Positions 25,646 to 35,975 of a stretch of DNA of 64,000 bases are shown one piece after another (within the stretch, counting starts at the first letter, position 1; each line of letters opens with the position of its first letter). A program made the translations under genes and the position numbers. The notes below the pieces were generated by a model, which saw only the letters and a list, made by a program, of their open reading frames with translations, did not search any database and had not been told where the DNA came from. This DNA comes from Epiperipatus broadwayi (taxonomy: Eukaryota > Onychophora > Udeonychophora > Euonychophora > Peripatidae), in assembly GCA_028023455.1 (NCBI GenBank), contig JAQFVV010000232.1, positions 1,548,001 through 1,612,000 on the forward strand. The letters are read 5' to 3'.

Positions 25646-26040
25646 ATATATATATATATATTACTTATCACTGCACTTAATACTTCTTCTATTAATAACA
25701 AAGGTTGTTGTTCATAATATTCTCATTTAAACTCTAATGTAATTTCTTTGTTACAAATTTTCATAATTTCCATCAATCTTCCCATTGGTATTTTTTTTTT
25801 TATTCTTATCATTTTTATATCTATTAATTGCTAATTCTATAGTTTTTCTACAACAATATTGGTGCACATTGATACAACATCTATTTTTATCATTGTTAAA
25901 TTGTAATTACTATATTGATCTACTTTTTCTTAAATTTCCTTTATCAAATCTTTACTATTTTTAATATAATGATTACTATTGTTATTAATATATTTTTAAA
26001 AAATATTATTCTGATTTATTTGTTTATATAAAGTTTTACA
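25646..26040 (-). pseudogene. Penelope-like RT, palm segment (P1)
   Basis: Minus-strand translation gives YSNYNLTMIKIDVVSMCTNI, the Penelope RT motif with the first catalytic Asp (KIDVVSMYTNI in P3), then a region with KTIELAINRYKNDKN and IPMGRLMEI. It ends at an (AT)n run where LTR element C is inserted. Small deletions and stops are present. The other half of the RT continues at 18754. Confidence 0.75.
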
Positions 26041-26794
26041 ATTTCATACATGTAAATTTGGAGATTATTTTAAAAATTAAAATTATCAATGAATTGCCAA
26101 GTTTTGAAATAAAAGTAACCATCAAACATGAAACACCCACTGTTGGGAGAATTGTTTATCAAAGGTCTAGACTTTTAGATAAATGACATAAAAATAATCT
26201 AGAAATGCATATTTTTTTATGCATATATAAATATCTCATATAAATTCTAATAAAAAAAAACATACGAAAACAGATTACAACAATGAATTATAAACATACT
26301 ACATTATAGATTTCTGCTGAAGAAAATAAAAGATATTGTAAAATATCAAGTGAATAGAAAAATGTATCCGCATGTTCCACATATACCTCTTTGTGTTTCA
26401 CATATTGATTTGTATAGTCATTGCAAAACTTTTTTGTAGAGCAGTTTTTTTCTTTTCTATCATTTACAAGTAATTGTTTTTATTACTATAAATTTAGTTT
26501 CAATATGTTCAAGAAAATAGACTATAATTATTTCATTTAAAATAGTGATTGATTCAAAGTCTAAAATGTTTTCGACATTTAGATTGCAAATTTAGTCTTA
26601 AACATTTAAAAAAATTAAATGTCAAAATTTTTTGTATAATTTAATATTTCCTACTTTTATAACACCAAAGGATTTTTCAAACTATGAAATATTTTTCTGG
26701 CTGTCAAGTCCTAAGACTTTTGGTGTTCTGTACTATAATTAAATTATATGCAATCCTTTTGTTTTTAAATATGTACATATTAAATAATAAAAAA

Positions 26795-27633
26795 ACTCAA
26801 TTTACACAAGATTAAACCAATATAAATATAATAAAAGATCACCTGTTTATTTGCATTCATTGGAGACAGGGCATAAATTTGTAAAAGGAAATATAAAAAT
26901 GATAAATCATACTAGGAATGAAAGAGATAGAAAGATAAAAGAAATGATATTGATTAGAAGTATTAGGCCATCTCTTAATAAAGATTTGGGTTTGAAAACA
27001 TTAATTTTATAAATGTGTAGTTTTATTCATAAAAAAAATTGAAATTAAAGTAAGATATAGTTTCAGAAAGGCGTAAGAATGATGAAATAAAATTTAAGTT
27101 ATTTCACTTAAAAAATGGTGTAGCTGTAGTAAAGTAAAAAGAGGTAAAGTAAATTGAAAATTAAAACGAAATAGAATTATATAGGTATTATGTTAATATT
27201 ATTATTAATGAATGCATGTATAATATGTAAAATAATTAAAATAGAAATAAATTAGATTAATAAATTACTTTAAGAAAATGGTAAGGATATGAAGAAATAG
27301 ATGTTAAATTTTATTAAATAAAAGAAATTAATTGATTATAGATATAGAATAAAAGAATGTTAGTTTTTAAAGGATTTTTTTTTTTAAATATTTAAAATCC
27401 ATGATTTAAAATATAGTTTAAAATGTCATTTCTATTTTATATATGTGTGTGTGTCTATATATATATTTATATATGTATATCGGTATGTGTATATATATAT
27501 GGTTAAATATTTATTATACATGTTTAAATGTTGTAGCTCTGATGATGACTGCAGGGCAGTTGAAACTGTAAGCAAGAAGAAATAAATCATATGTGAAAAC
27601 TGCATTGTAAAGTGTTAATTATGAAGTATATGG
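26795..27633 (+). mobile_element. Penelope-like copy P2, 5'-truncated, abutting P3 in tandem
   Basis: It begins inside the endonuclease (NSIYTRLNQYKYNKRSPVYL, then GHKFVKG, DRKIKEMILIRSIRPSLNK and DLGLKTLIL with stop), followed by the 3' UTR, a (TA)/(TG) microsatellite at 27440-27505 and the 3' terminus ...GTTAATTATGAAGTATATGG. P3 starts immediately after. A truncated upstream unit joined head-to-tail to a longer one is the usual Penelope pseudo-LTR configuration. Confidence 0.8.
27539..27570 (+). other. Hammerhead-like core in Penelope 3' terminus (P2)
   Basis: CTGATGA, a short stem (ACTGC AGG GCAGT) and GAAAC occur in order. Equivalent motifs lie at 37964-37991 (P3), 50136-50164 (P4, CTGAAGA and GAAAC) and 9054-9078 on the minus strand (P1, decayed). 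Penelope-like elements are known to carry hammerhead ribozymes in their pseudo-LTRs. Flanking helices I and III are not clear, so activity is doubtful. Confidence 0.4.
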
Positions 27634-27742
27634 TGTATTATATGTATATAATTTATCAATGCAAATAAAAAGTGGAAAGAAATTTTAATACTTCAATAAA
27701 GAAATTAGCACACTAGGATTAAAATTAATAAGGAAGCAGTAT

Positions 27743-28613
27743 TTGGATATATACAAGTATATAATTATGGAGAATATAAATAGTATTAAACAATTTTTGG
27801 ACTACATTAAAAGAATAGAAGAGAATGAGACCTCAAAAATTTCAAATGATAGATGGAAAATGAACATGAAATTGAATACTTTAAAGAATAGTATTAGATT
27901 TTTAAAAGATTGTGAAAAGTATGGAGTAATACCTAATTTTATAAAATTAAAAAAGTTTAGGAAAACTAGGAATGATAAGGATAAATTTATAAAAAGTATT
28001 GAAAGAAAGATTTTAAAAGAATATATTAGAAAGAATTATGCTAGGAAGTATAAGTTTTATGAAGATATATAGAAATGTTTTTAACAACAAGAATATCTTT
28101 TAAAGAAATGAATATTTTTAGGAATCTATGTAAAAAGAAGAAAGAATTTATAAATAAAAATACAATGATTAGACATGCTAAGAAAATGGATAAGTTAAGA
28201 AAAGAAAAAGGAGTTGAAGGATATGAAGAAGAATTTATAAATTATGAACACAATATGTAATTTAACTAATATTGGACTAAAAGAAGAAAAAAAGAATATA
28301 CTTAGTAAAGGAATGAAATATGTACTGTATGGAAAGTAATAATAAGGATGTGGTAGAGGTACAAGCACTAATGGTGAAGTTGGTACAGAAATATGTAGAA
28401 GATAATTATAATATGTATTATTATGAGAATAAAGATATTAATAGTTTAATCAATAAGAAACATAAGTTATTGATGGATAAATTAAAAGATGAAATGAATA
28501 ATATGGTATATATGATAAAAAATTTGAAGGATAATAAGTATAAAATTATAAATAAAAATATTGATAAATTTGAAGGTATAATTACAATAAAAGATGTTAA
28601 AAATAAAGAATAA
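27743..28613 (+). pseudogene. Penelope ORF N-terminal region (P3)
   Basis: Three consecutive frames (27743-28072, 28075-28260, 28320-28613) encode a Lys/Asn-rich, largely helical region, including INSIKQFLDYIKRIEENE, FLKDCEKYGVIPNFIKLK and a coiled stretch MDKLKDEMNNMVYMIKNLKD. The C.K.G.IPNFIK.K string is typical of the region upstream of the RT in Penelope proteins. Single-base indels separate the frames. The first Met candidates are at 27743 and 27767; which is used is unclear. Confidence 0.65.
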
Positions 28614-28618
28614 GTATG

Positions 28619-29244
28619 AAAAAGAGGTAATTTTCACAAAGTCAGACAAAGGTAATAAATTGGTATTAATAAACAAAGAAGAATATATTAAAAAAATGAA
28701 TGAAATGTTAACAGACAATATTTTTATAAAAATTAAGACATGATATTAAAAATAAAAAGATGTATGAGTTTATAAAAGGAATGTATAATAATAATTTGAT
28801 AAATAAAGTATTTATGTATTTAGGGAGAAAGGATTATGTTACAGCAAAAATTTATGGATCCCAAAGATTTTTAAGGAAGGAATACCATTAAGACCAGTAA
28901 TTAATGGTGCAAACTCATACTTTGACAAAATATCAAAGTGGATAGTGAATAATATTTAAAAAATATATATTAATAACTATAGTATTCATCATATTAAAAG
29001 TAGTAGATTTGGTAAAGGAAATAAAAGAAAAAGTGGATCATATAGTAATTACAATTTAACAGTGGTCAAAATAGATGTTGTATCAATGTACACCAATATT
29101 AATGTAGAGAAAGCTATCGAATTAGCAATTAATAGATATATAAATGATAAGAATAAAGAAATAGAAATACCAATGGAAAGATTGATGGAAATTTGTTGCA
29201 AAGAAATTACATTTGTATTTAATAGATAATATTATAAACAACAA
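28619..29244 (+). pseudogene. Penelope-like reverse transcriptase, N-terminal and palm (P3)
   Basis: Frames give FTKSDKGNKLVLINKEEYI (the TKADKG-type fingers motif), then KDYVTAKIYG, a frameshift and IPLRPVINGANSYFDKISKW (the RPI.. motif), and VVKIDVVSMYTNINVEKAIE with the first catalytic Asp, then AINRYINDKNKEIEIPMERL and CCKEITFVFNR followed by a stop. At 29244 the reading enters the palindrome. Frameshifts near 28735 and 28930 inactivate it. Confidence 0.8.
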
Positions 29245-29347
29245 AAAGGGTTGTTAGTTTGTTGTTTATAATATTATCTGTTAAATACAAATGTAATTTC
29301 TTTGCAACAAATTTCCATCAATCTTCCCATTGGTATTTCTATTTCTT
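29156..29347. repeat. Near-perfect palindrome (about 90-bp arms, 13-bp spacer) inside the RT
   Basis: 29258-29347 is the reverse complement of 29156-29244 (for example AAATTTGTTGCAAAGAAATT against AATTTCTTTGCAACAAATTT). P1 lacks it: there the RT runs straight on. The inverted arm replaces the few codons that precede the GCAGTGA...AATATATAT part. Confidence 0.9.
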
Positions 29348-29387
29348 GAGTGCAGTGACAGTGCTAGCAATATATATATATATATAT

Positions 29388-29676
29388 TGAAAAGATAGAT
29401 TTAATGATGAGTAATAAGAATGCTCCAATATTGAAAAAAGGATGTGGATGATTATTGATTTTTAATAAAAGCCATAGGCAGATAGATTTTTTTTTTGAAG
29501 AGATAAATAACTTAGATACAAGCATAAAATTTACAATAGAAAAAGAAAATAAGCTATCATATTTGGATATTCTATTAATAAAATCATATTTTAATGGTAG
29601 GTGTAAAATAAGGACATCAATATATAAAAAAATGAATATGGATAATAGCATGGCTAATTGGTATTCAAATATATAT
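29388..29676 (+). pseudogene. Penelope-like RT C-terminal part (P3), catalytic YVDD lost
   Basis: After an (AT)n run, EKIDLMM...KNAPIL is followed by a degraded site (KKGCG and stop where P1 has KKYVDDY), then FNKSHRQIDFFFEEINNLDT, SIKFTIEKENKLSYLDILLI and KKMNMDNSMANWYSNI. It is cut at 29676 by a solo LTR. Confidence 0.8.
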
Positions 29677-31347
29677 TGTAACGAGTCCTACCTTTTACCT
29701 ATCTTTTCTTAACGTACTTGTCTTTACGCGAGTATGAACGTGTATATCTATATACGCGTATAAACAAAATATAAGTCCTATACATATATAATTTTTCTTC
29801 GATATCATACACAGTATATTTATGGACATCTAACTAAAGACTCCAAGCGCCAATCTCACCCGTAGGTAAGAATTATACTGGACAATATGGAAGTATGTAA
29901 TAGGATGATAAAATGACCCGGCCTGTGGCAAACTTTTCTCATGGCGGGTGGTAAAATTACCGGCAGTAGATCTAACCCTCTTTTTTTTTTATTTTTTAAA
30001 AAAAAAACTCATAACACACAAAAAAAACCCATTCATCATTTCTATACATATTTATTAATAATAATATTTACGCATCTATGAAAAAAAAAAAATATTTACT
30101 TAAGTTAAATCAATGTTTTTTTTTTATTATCAAAGATTCCTATCAGTTTCCCTTTTGTTGGTTTGCTCTTTCTCTCCTTACCAAAACCCCCCCCCACACA
30201 CAAATACACTATAATATGTATGTTGCAACGAAGATTTAATTATGGACTAATTTATACGCTAATAAATCCAGTAGGAAATAATTTAAACTCTCCATGCAGA
30301 AGGAAAAAAAAAGAAATTCAAGTTCACAATTTGGTCAAACAACAGTTTTCTGAGTTACGTGGAGTAAGCTTACTAAGAGGTCACATATATATCAAATAGA
30401 AAAGGTACCTGTGTTTTCCCCAGGGAATTGATTGAATTCACCTGGTGAAAAAGAAGTCTCCGGTCCTTGGTCGGTGAACGGACTTTTTGAAGTTTGGATT
30501 CCGTGGCTGAATTCTACTTATTGATTTATTTTTCACATCTCATGATGATCCAACATTGTTTCTTCTTGAGGCGATTTTCCAGGCTTGACGTCCCTTCTCC
30601 GATATTGGCAGCTGCTACACATTCAGGGGAAGGATTCGAACACCTCGCACGTTGAAGTTTCTACCCCAGCCTGAACATATTTTATCAATGTATAACCTTG
30701 ATTTCTGGATTCTTGTTTCCGTATATAATTCTTCCGTCTGCTTTCTTCCACTCTCAAACTTATAATAATCCATTCCCTTTTTTTTTTAATTATAAAATTT
30801 ATCCTTTCATTCATTTTCAATCAACATTCATTGTGCCTTCATTGGAATGCACCGTAAAAGCTTTTAACACCTTTTTTTTTTTTAGTATTTAATTAGAACT
30901 TGACATTCCAAGGTTTTTTTATCAGTCAATTTTATTGTTCTGCAAATCACTATCTTCCATCTGACATTTATAGTTCTTTTGTTGACTTAATATGTATATA
31001 TTTAAAAAGTTATCAAACAAAATGTTTTTATTTTGTGAATTTTCATGTTTAATGATTCAAAAACGCACCCACACATATACATAGCGATGTGTATAGCTGG
31101 GCTTGGGAAAAGAAAAAAAATCAGAGCAAGTGTATACCCCCATACCTCTTTTATGGGCTTTTTTTATTCAAATTACGTAAATCTATAATTCAATACGACT
31201 ACACAAATGAGTAAATATTAGTTTTGTTAGTAAAGTAATATATGTTAGTAATAATATATATATATATTTAATAATACATTAAGTATACAAATACATATTT
31301 GCTAATTATCGCAACAGGGTTTGATTATACCTGCCCTGTTGCAATAT
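29673..31347. mobile_element. Solo LTR (1,667 bp) with ATAT target duplication
   Basis: TGTAACGAGTCCTACC (29677) to CCTGCCCTGTTGCA (31343) has TG..CA ends with short inverted termini (TGTAAC/GTTGCA) and ATAT at 29673-29676 and 31344-31347. Removal restores the Penelope reading ...SNI then HKINNNTSRMYS, which matches P1. No internal region or second LTR is present. Strand is not determined. Confidence 0.8.
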
Positions 31348-32460
31348 AGAAAACACAAAATAAATAATAATACTTCAAGAATGTATAGTCTTATAAATTA
31401 CTGTTCAAATAAAGATTATAGTAAGCATGTAGAATTAATAATTAGTGAATTTAAAATAAATGATTACCCAATAAAGATTATAGAAGATAATATAAAAATG
31501 TCAGAAGAGAAATTTGTTATTGATGATAATAAATAAGCATTTATTTTATATAGCGCATGTTTATAAATTGTAATACATTAAAGATCAGCCTTTCAAGCTA
31601 TTGTGCATACGCTTTTTATGAGTGTTAATAATAAATTAATACTTTAACTCCTAACACCAGATATAGTATTTAAGAAAGAATAAAATGAATCCACTTATTC
31701 TTTCCAACCCAAATGCTTATATATGGGCAAATCTTAAGTACTGGAAGTGAAAGCGTGAGGATAGACCACTCACTTTAAATTACTGTTGGAAAGAATAAGT
31801 GGATTCATTTTATTCTTTCTTAAATACTATATCTTGTGTTGGGAGTTAAAGTATTCATTTATTTTTAACACTCGTAAAAAAGCGTATGCACAATAGCTTG
31901 AAAGTGATCTTTAATGTATTACAATTTATAAACATGCGCTAAATGCTTATTTACATATGTTTAAGTTTCATTTGAGAATGATGTTTAGTAAATTCTAGAT
32001 AATTTCGTCGATGTCATTCATTCAGACATCGTAAACAGTGATTTAAAGTGAGTGGTCTATCCTCACGCTTTCACTTCCAGTACTTAAGATTTGCCCATAT
32101 ATAAGCATTTGGGTTGGAAAGAATAAGTGGATTCATTTTATTCTTTCTTGAATACTATATCTTGTGTTGGGAGTTAAAGTATTCATTTATTATTAACACT
32201 CGTAAAAAGCGTATGCACAATAGCTTGAAAGGCTGATCTTTGATGATAATAAAGGGAATAATCTTAAAAAGGATAAAGGCAATAAAATTAAATATATAGC
32301 CATAAAAACATATAATAATAATATTGTAAAGAATATAAACAAAATAATTTAGAAAATTAATAAAAAGTTTAATAATGTAATAAAATTTAGTGTAATAAAT
32401 AAAAGAAAAAATATGCTTAATATATTAGACAATAAATATATAGAAAATTATATAAATGGG
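31344..32460 (+). pseudogene. Penelope linker region (P3), interrupted
   Basis: 31351-31533 encodes INNNTSRMYSLINYCSNKDY, FKINDYPIKIIEDNIKMSEE and KFVIDDNK. After the 706-bp insert the frame resumes at 32254 with GNNLKKDKGNKIKYIAIKTY, NNNIVKNINKII and NVIKFSVINKRKNMLNILDN, ending near YINGV where the GIY of the endonuclease would begin. The endonuclease itself is missing. Confidence 0.75.
31520..32253. mobile_element. 706-bp palindromic/tandem insert with 14-bp TSD
   Basis: TTGATGATAATAAA occurs at 31520-31533 and 32240-32253, and removing one copy plus the insert restores the Penelope frame exactly. The body holds a ~328-bp unit: TTGGAAAGAATAAGTGGATT starts at 31786 and again at 32114, and the second copy is cut at the insert end. 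The first 250 bp (31534-31785) is the same unit inverted. There is no ORF. It is not homologous to Penelope itself as far as I can see. Confidence 0.85.
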
Positions 32461-32507
32461 GTATAGTAAAACAATATAGGCACTGTCTTTATTGATAAAA
32501 AATACAT

Positions 32508-34219
32508 CTTTACCCCGCTTAGTGATGGCAATTGGTCCTCCAAAATTCATCGTTAAACAAGAATATTGTATACAGAATACATATTTATAATGGGGGCCTA
32601 CTGGAAAAAAATTGGTCGGTTCCAGTCGACGTAAAATATCCACATTGGTTTCCAAGCTCAAAGATTTTTTTGATTTTTTCATGGCAATGATGACTAAATA
32701 CGGTATCCAAAAAAAAAGTTTTATATCAGTAGGAAAAAAAATGCATATTTTCACTGTTTACAAAGTACAGTACAGCAAAAAGAACTAAATTTGAATTTAA
32801 GTTTTTATATTTTTCCGTAGCAGAAGTTTTTCATCGTAATGAAAAAAAAAATCCATACTGAAGTGCATTTTTTTAGAATTTGTATTACAGTATATATTAC
32901 TGTACATTTATGTTTATTACTTATGTGAAATTATTCAAATTAAAAAACAATGTTTAATTATAAATTATTTAATTGAACATAAAGACTTGTTACTGTACTC
33001 CAGAGTAACAAAACACTTAATGCATATCATAAATCAGTCAACTTTAGAAGAAAAAAAATCAACTTATGTTAAAAGAAAAAAAATCTAACTTTTCTAATTT
33101 TTTAAAACATACACTAAGTTTATTTTTTTCACTGTATATTTTTAGTAATGTAATAGCGCCCCCCTCCCCCCGTTCGTGTAGAAAGATTATTTATTAATAC
33201 TTATTTTAAATGCAATTTTTTTTTTTTTAAAAAGTTTTTCTTTTGATTTGAAACCACTTGGGTGTACATAATCAAGGAACACACACACACAATTTAATAT
33301 TACTATTTAGTGTTTTCCTGAAAGTTTGTGGTGATGGTATTTTAATTGTACTGTTTTCATCATCTAATATAAGTGTTGAATGTGTAGAAAAATTAAACTT
33401 TATTTAAATAATCCAAGTACTGTACATTATTTTTAAATAAAGTTTAATTTTTCTAAAGACATTCGACAGTTTTATGTATATAGTATTATAGATTCAGTAA
33501 TTATATATAGTTTAAGTTTATGCATTCTTTATTCAAAATACTGAATGCAGCACTAACATAGTGTTTTATGAATAAAATATTGTATAAGCTATACAATTTT
33601 GCTTTTGGGTAAAATTAAAATTAAACTGAGAGACTGCAAACCTCTCCAGCACTTATGACTATCAACAACCAAGCAGATTGTAAACACTGAGACAGAATTT
33701 AAGAAGAAAAGGGTGGTTCCACCCTCTTCTTTACTTGTCTTTCTATATATCCAAGCCAGTCTAAAGTACTTAGATCTGAAAGCGTGAATCTTAAATATCT
33801 TCACACTCAACTCACTGAGTTCAAATTACAAACATACAGCGTGAAATCTTTCGATTTACTACGCAGTAGTTTTTCAATGTTATAACTTGCAGCAATGTAT
33901 GTAAACAATATTTATTTTATTTTTTCTTGTTAAATTCTCTTTCTCAGGGTTTACGATCTGATTGGCTGTTGATAGTCATAAGCGCTTGAGAGGTTTGCAG
34001 TCTCTCAGTTTAATTTCAATACTGTCTGCACTTTTGGGTAAAATGAATTCAAAATATCTATTCTCTGATGTCATCAGTGACGCAAAATTCAAGATGGCTT
34101 CCAAAATTTTTTCCCAATCATTATAGTGAATAATTGATTGTAAATCGAAGTAGTGGGTACAAATTGATGATTGCTATTGTGAAATATTGTTAAGTAGCCA
34201 ATCACTAAGCGGGGTAAAG
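32508..34219. mobile_element. DNA element with CTTTACCCCGCTTAGTGAT terminal inverted repeats
   Basis: The left end CTTTACCCCGCTTAGTGAT (32508-32526) matches the reverse complement of the right end (34201-34219). It occupies the place of the Penelope endonuclease. It contains no transposase that I recognise, a hairpin at 33371-33470 (AGAAAAATTAAACTTTATTT and its complement) and a nested 415-bp element. No target duplication is obvious, and the superfamily is unknown. Confidence 0.6.
33602..34044. mobile_element. 415-bp inverted-repeat element with 14-bp TSD
   Basis: CTTTTGGGTAAAAT flanks it at 33602-33615 and 34031-34044. The body (33616-34030) starts and almost ends with inverted ~70-bp arms (AAACTGAGAGACTGCAAACC at 33623 and its complement at about 33993-34012). 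The right side has an extra ~15 nt beyond the arm (CAATACTGTCTGCA). The middle carries a GGGTGGTTCCACCC hairpin. There is no ORF. Confidence 0.75.
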
Positions 34220-34668
34220 GTTATATATAGATTAAAAAATTGAAATTAAAGTAAGTATAGTTTCAGAAAGGTGTTCATAGAGGGCATAAGAATAATGAAA
34301 TAAAATTTAAATGTTATTTCAGTTAAAAAATGGTGTAGTTGCATTAAAATAAAAAGAGGTAAAGTTAATTAAAAATTAAGAAGAAATATAATTATATTGA
34401 GACAGATAGTTTATCCGTATCAATCGTTGCTTCACAAAAATAAAACCAACTTTTGGTTTTATTAAAGTTTAAAAAAAAAGAAAATTAAAAGTGTTTATAA
34501 GAGTAGGTGTAATAACGCACATACTCAGTTATGTTTTAAAATAGGTCATTTTTATTTTTCAATAAATTTTAATTCTAAAATAGTGTTCTTTTATTGCTTG
34601 TTTTTTTTTTGTATCCTTAAGAAAGTAATTAAAGACGAGCAAACTTTTAATCTTTAAAAGAAATAATA

Positions 34669-35975
34669 TACCCGGGTCTCGTTTTAATGCGATTTTGAAA
34701 TTATGCGATTCATGTTTCTTTTTAATATTTTTAAATGCAGTTTTTTTTATGGGATAAAAATTATATCAGAAGTTGAACTCCGATAATACGCTATTACTTT
34801 AAATATAAATTTCACACACGTCATATTTAAAGTAATAGCGCATTATCGGAGTTCAACTTCCATCTAATAATTTCATTATTTTCAGCGCTTTATAATAATA
34901 CTGTAATAGATTTTATGCAATAAAGTTCATAATTCATTTAAAATCAGTATTTTCTTTACAAGATTATAATGTAAATCTGTTCAAACGTTATAGATGCCTA
35001 TACTATGCATGTTGTTTTTGCATTTTAAATCACATTCTATTTTTGCTTTTTTAAAAAAGAGTACGTAATCAATTAATCATTTAGTGTCCACAAGTTTATT
35101 TTTAAAAGATGAGTAATATTAGTGGGCACAATTAAATTTGACAATTAAAAATGAAAATTGATTTTTAATTATAATTAACAATTTAAAAATTACGTAACGT
35201 GATCTGAAATTAATGTGATGTGAAACAATGAAATTTGATTTTTAAATGGAATTGAAAATTAAAAAATTAAAGACAAAAATAAGAATTTAATTTTTAATTG
35301 TTCATTTTAATTCAATTTTGCCCAACAGTGGTGAGTTGGTGTCTTTTTATTATCATAAGTCTTAAGTTCTTATTTTTATTTTAAACTTTTAGTTTACCCT
35401 AATGGAGAGGAAAAAACACCCAAGAAAATGAATTTCTTTGGAATTAAAAATTTCAATTTTAGATCGCTTAGCGAAATTGGAAGGATCAACAGCGATTGGA
35501 AAACATTTTAGTTTTGGCGATTGTACTATAAGAGCAATTAAAAAAATGCAGTTGGCGCTTGTTGTATTTCCTCTTGTGACAAATCTGATGTCTTACCAGT
35601 TCACAAACGAACTTGCATATCGTCAAATAGCGATAATGCTTAAAATACTGTACATATATGAAATAATGTAAAATGCTGTAAATTACACATAAAAATATTT
35701 TGTTTGAATAAAATTAAATACTGTAGTTAATAAAAAAAAGTTTGTCTTGTATCAATTTTTTTCAAATTTGAAATTTTTTATGAGTCTTTATTTTCTTTTT
35801 TTTTTATGCAAATTGTGACATAATTTTATGTTGTTGCTTTGCTTTTGTGCGATTTTTGAAAATTTACAGTATTTATCCCCCATTTTTCAAGGTAAGTTAA
35901 GTCAATTTTTGTGCAATTTCTTTTATGCGCATTTTCTGAGGAACCTATCTTAACGCATAAAACGAGATGCAGGTG
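34669..35975 (+). mobile_element. Tigger/pogo-like element T2
   Basis: The ends read TACCCGGGTCTCG... and ...GAGATGCAGGTG, followed by TA. It shares with T3 the internal AACAATTTAAAAATTA block and a remnant of a transposase N-terminus. Length is 1.3 kb, against 2-3 kb expected for an autonomous pogo/Tigger element. Confidence 0.85.
35403..35550 (+). pseudogene. Tigger/pogo transposase N-terminal HTH remnant (T2)
   Basis: ATGGAGAGG opens MERKKHPRK, then a TGA stop, then ISLELKISILDRLAKLEGST, AIGKHFSFGDCTIRAIKKMQ. This is the CENP-B/pogo-type psq helix-turn-helix (S...K..ILDRL..GES...IA..F....STI..IKK). The catalytic DDE domain is absent: the sequence then jumps to unrelated AT-rich DNA. The same stop codon occurs in T3, so both derive from one deleted master copy. 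Confidence 0.7.

Larger units (their letters stand above)
8988..26040 (-). mobile_element. Penelope-like element P1, split by three insertions
   Basis: Reading the minus strand from 26040 down gives: RT palm (25646-26040), LTR element C, RT C-terminal part and linker (18111-18754), GIY-YIG endonuclease (17841-18110), 3' UTR (17609-17840), insertion B, more 3' UTR (14639-14896), LTR element A, and the 3' terminus (8988-9131). Each piece aligns end to end with the + strand copies P2/P3. The 5' part of the ORF is missing. Beyond the 3' terminus, 8937-8985 matches the start of P3 (about 27650-27690) in reverse, so a second partial unit follows, as expected for the tandem pseudo-LTR arrangement of Penelope elements. 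Confidence 0.85.

Noticed and set aside
27440-27505. (TA)n/(TG)n tract as a promoter or origin
   Set aside because: The same microsatellite occurs at the same place in P1, P3 and P4, so it is part of the Penelope 3' UTR.
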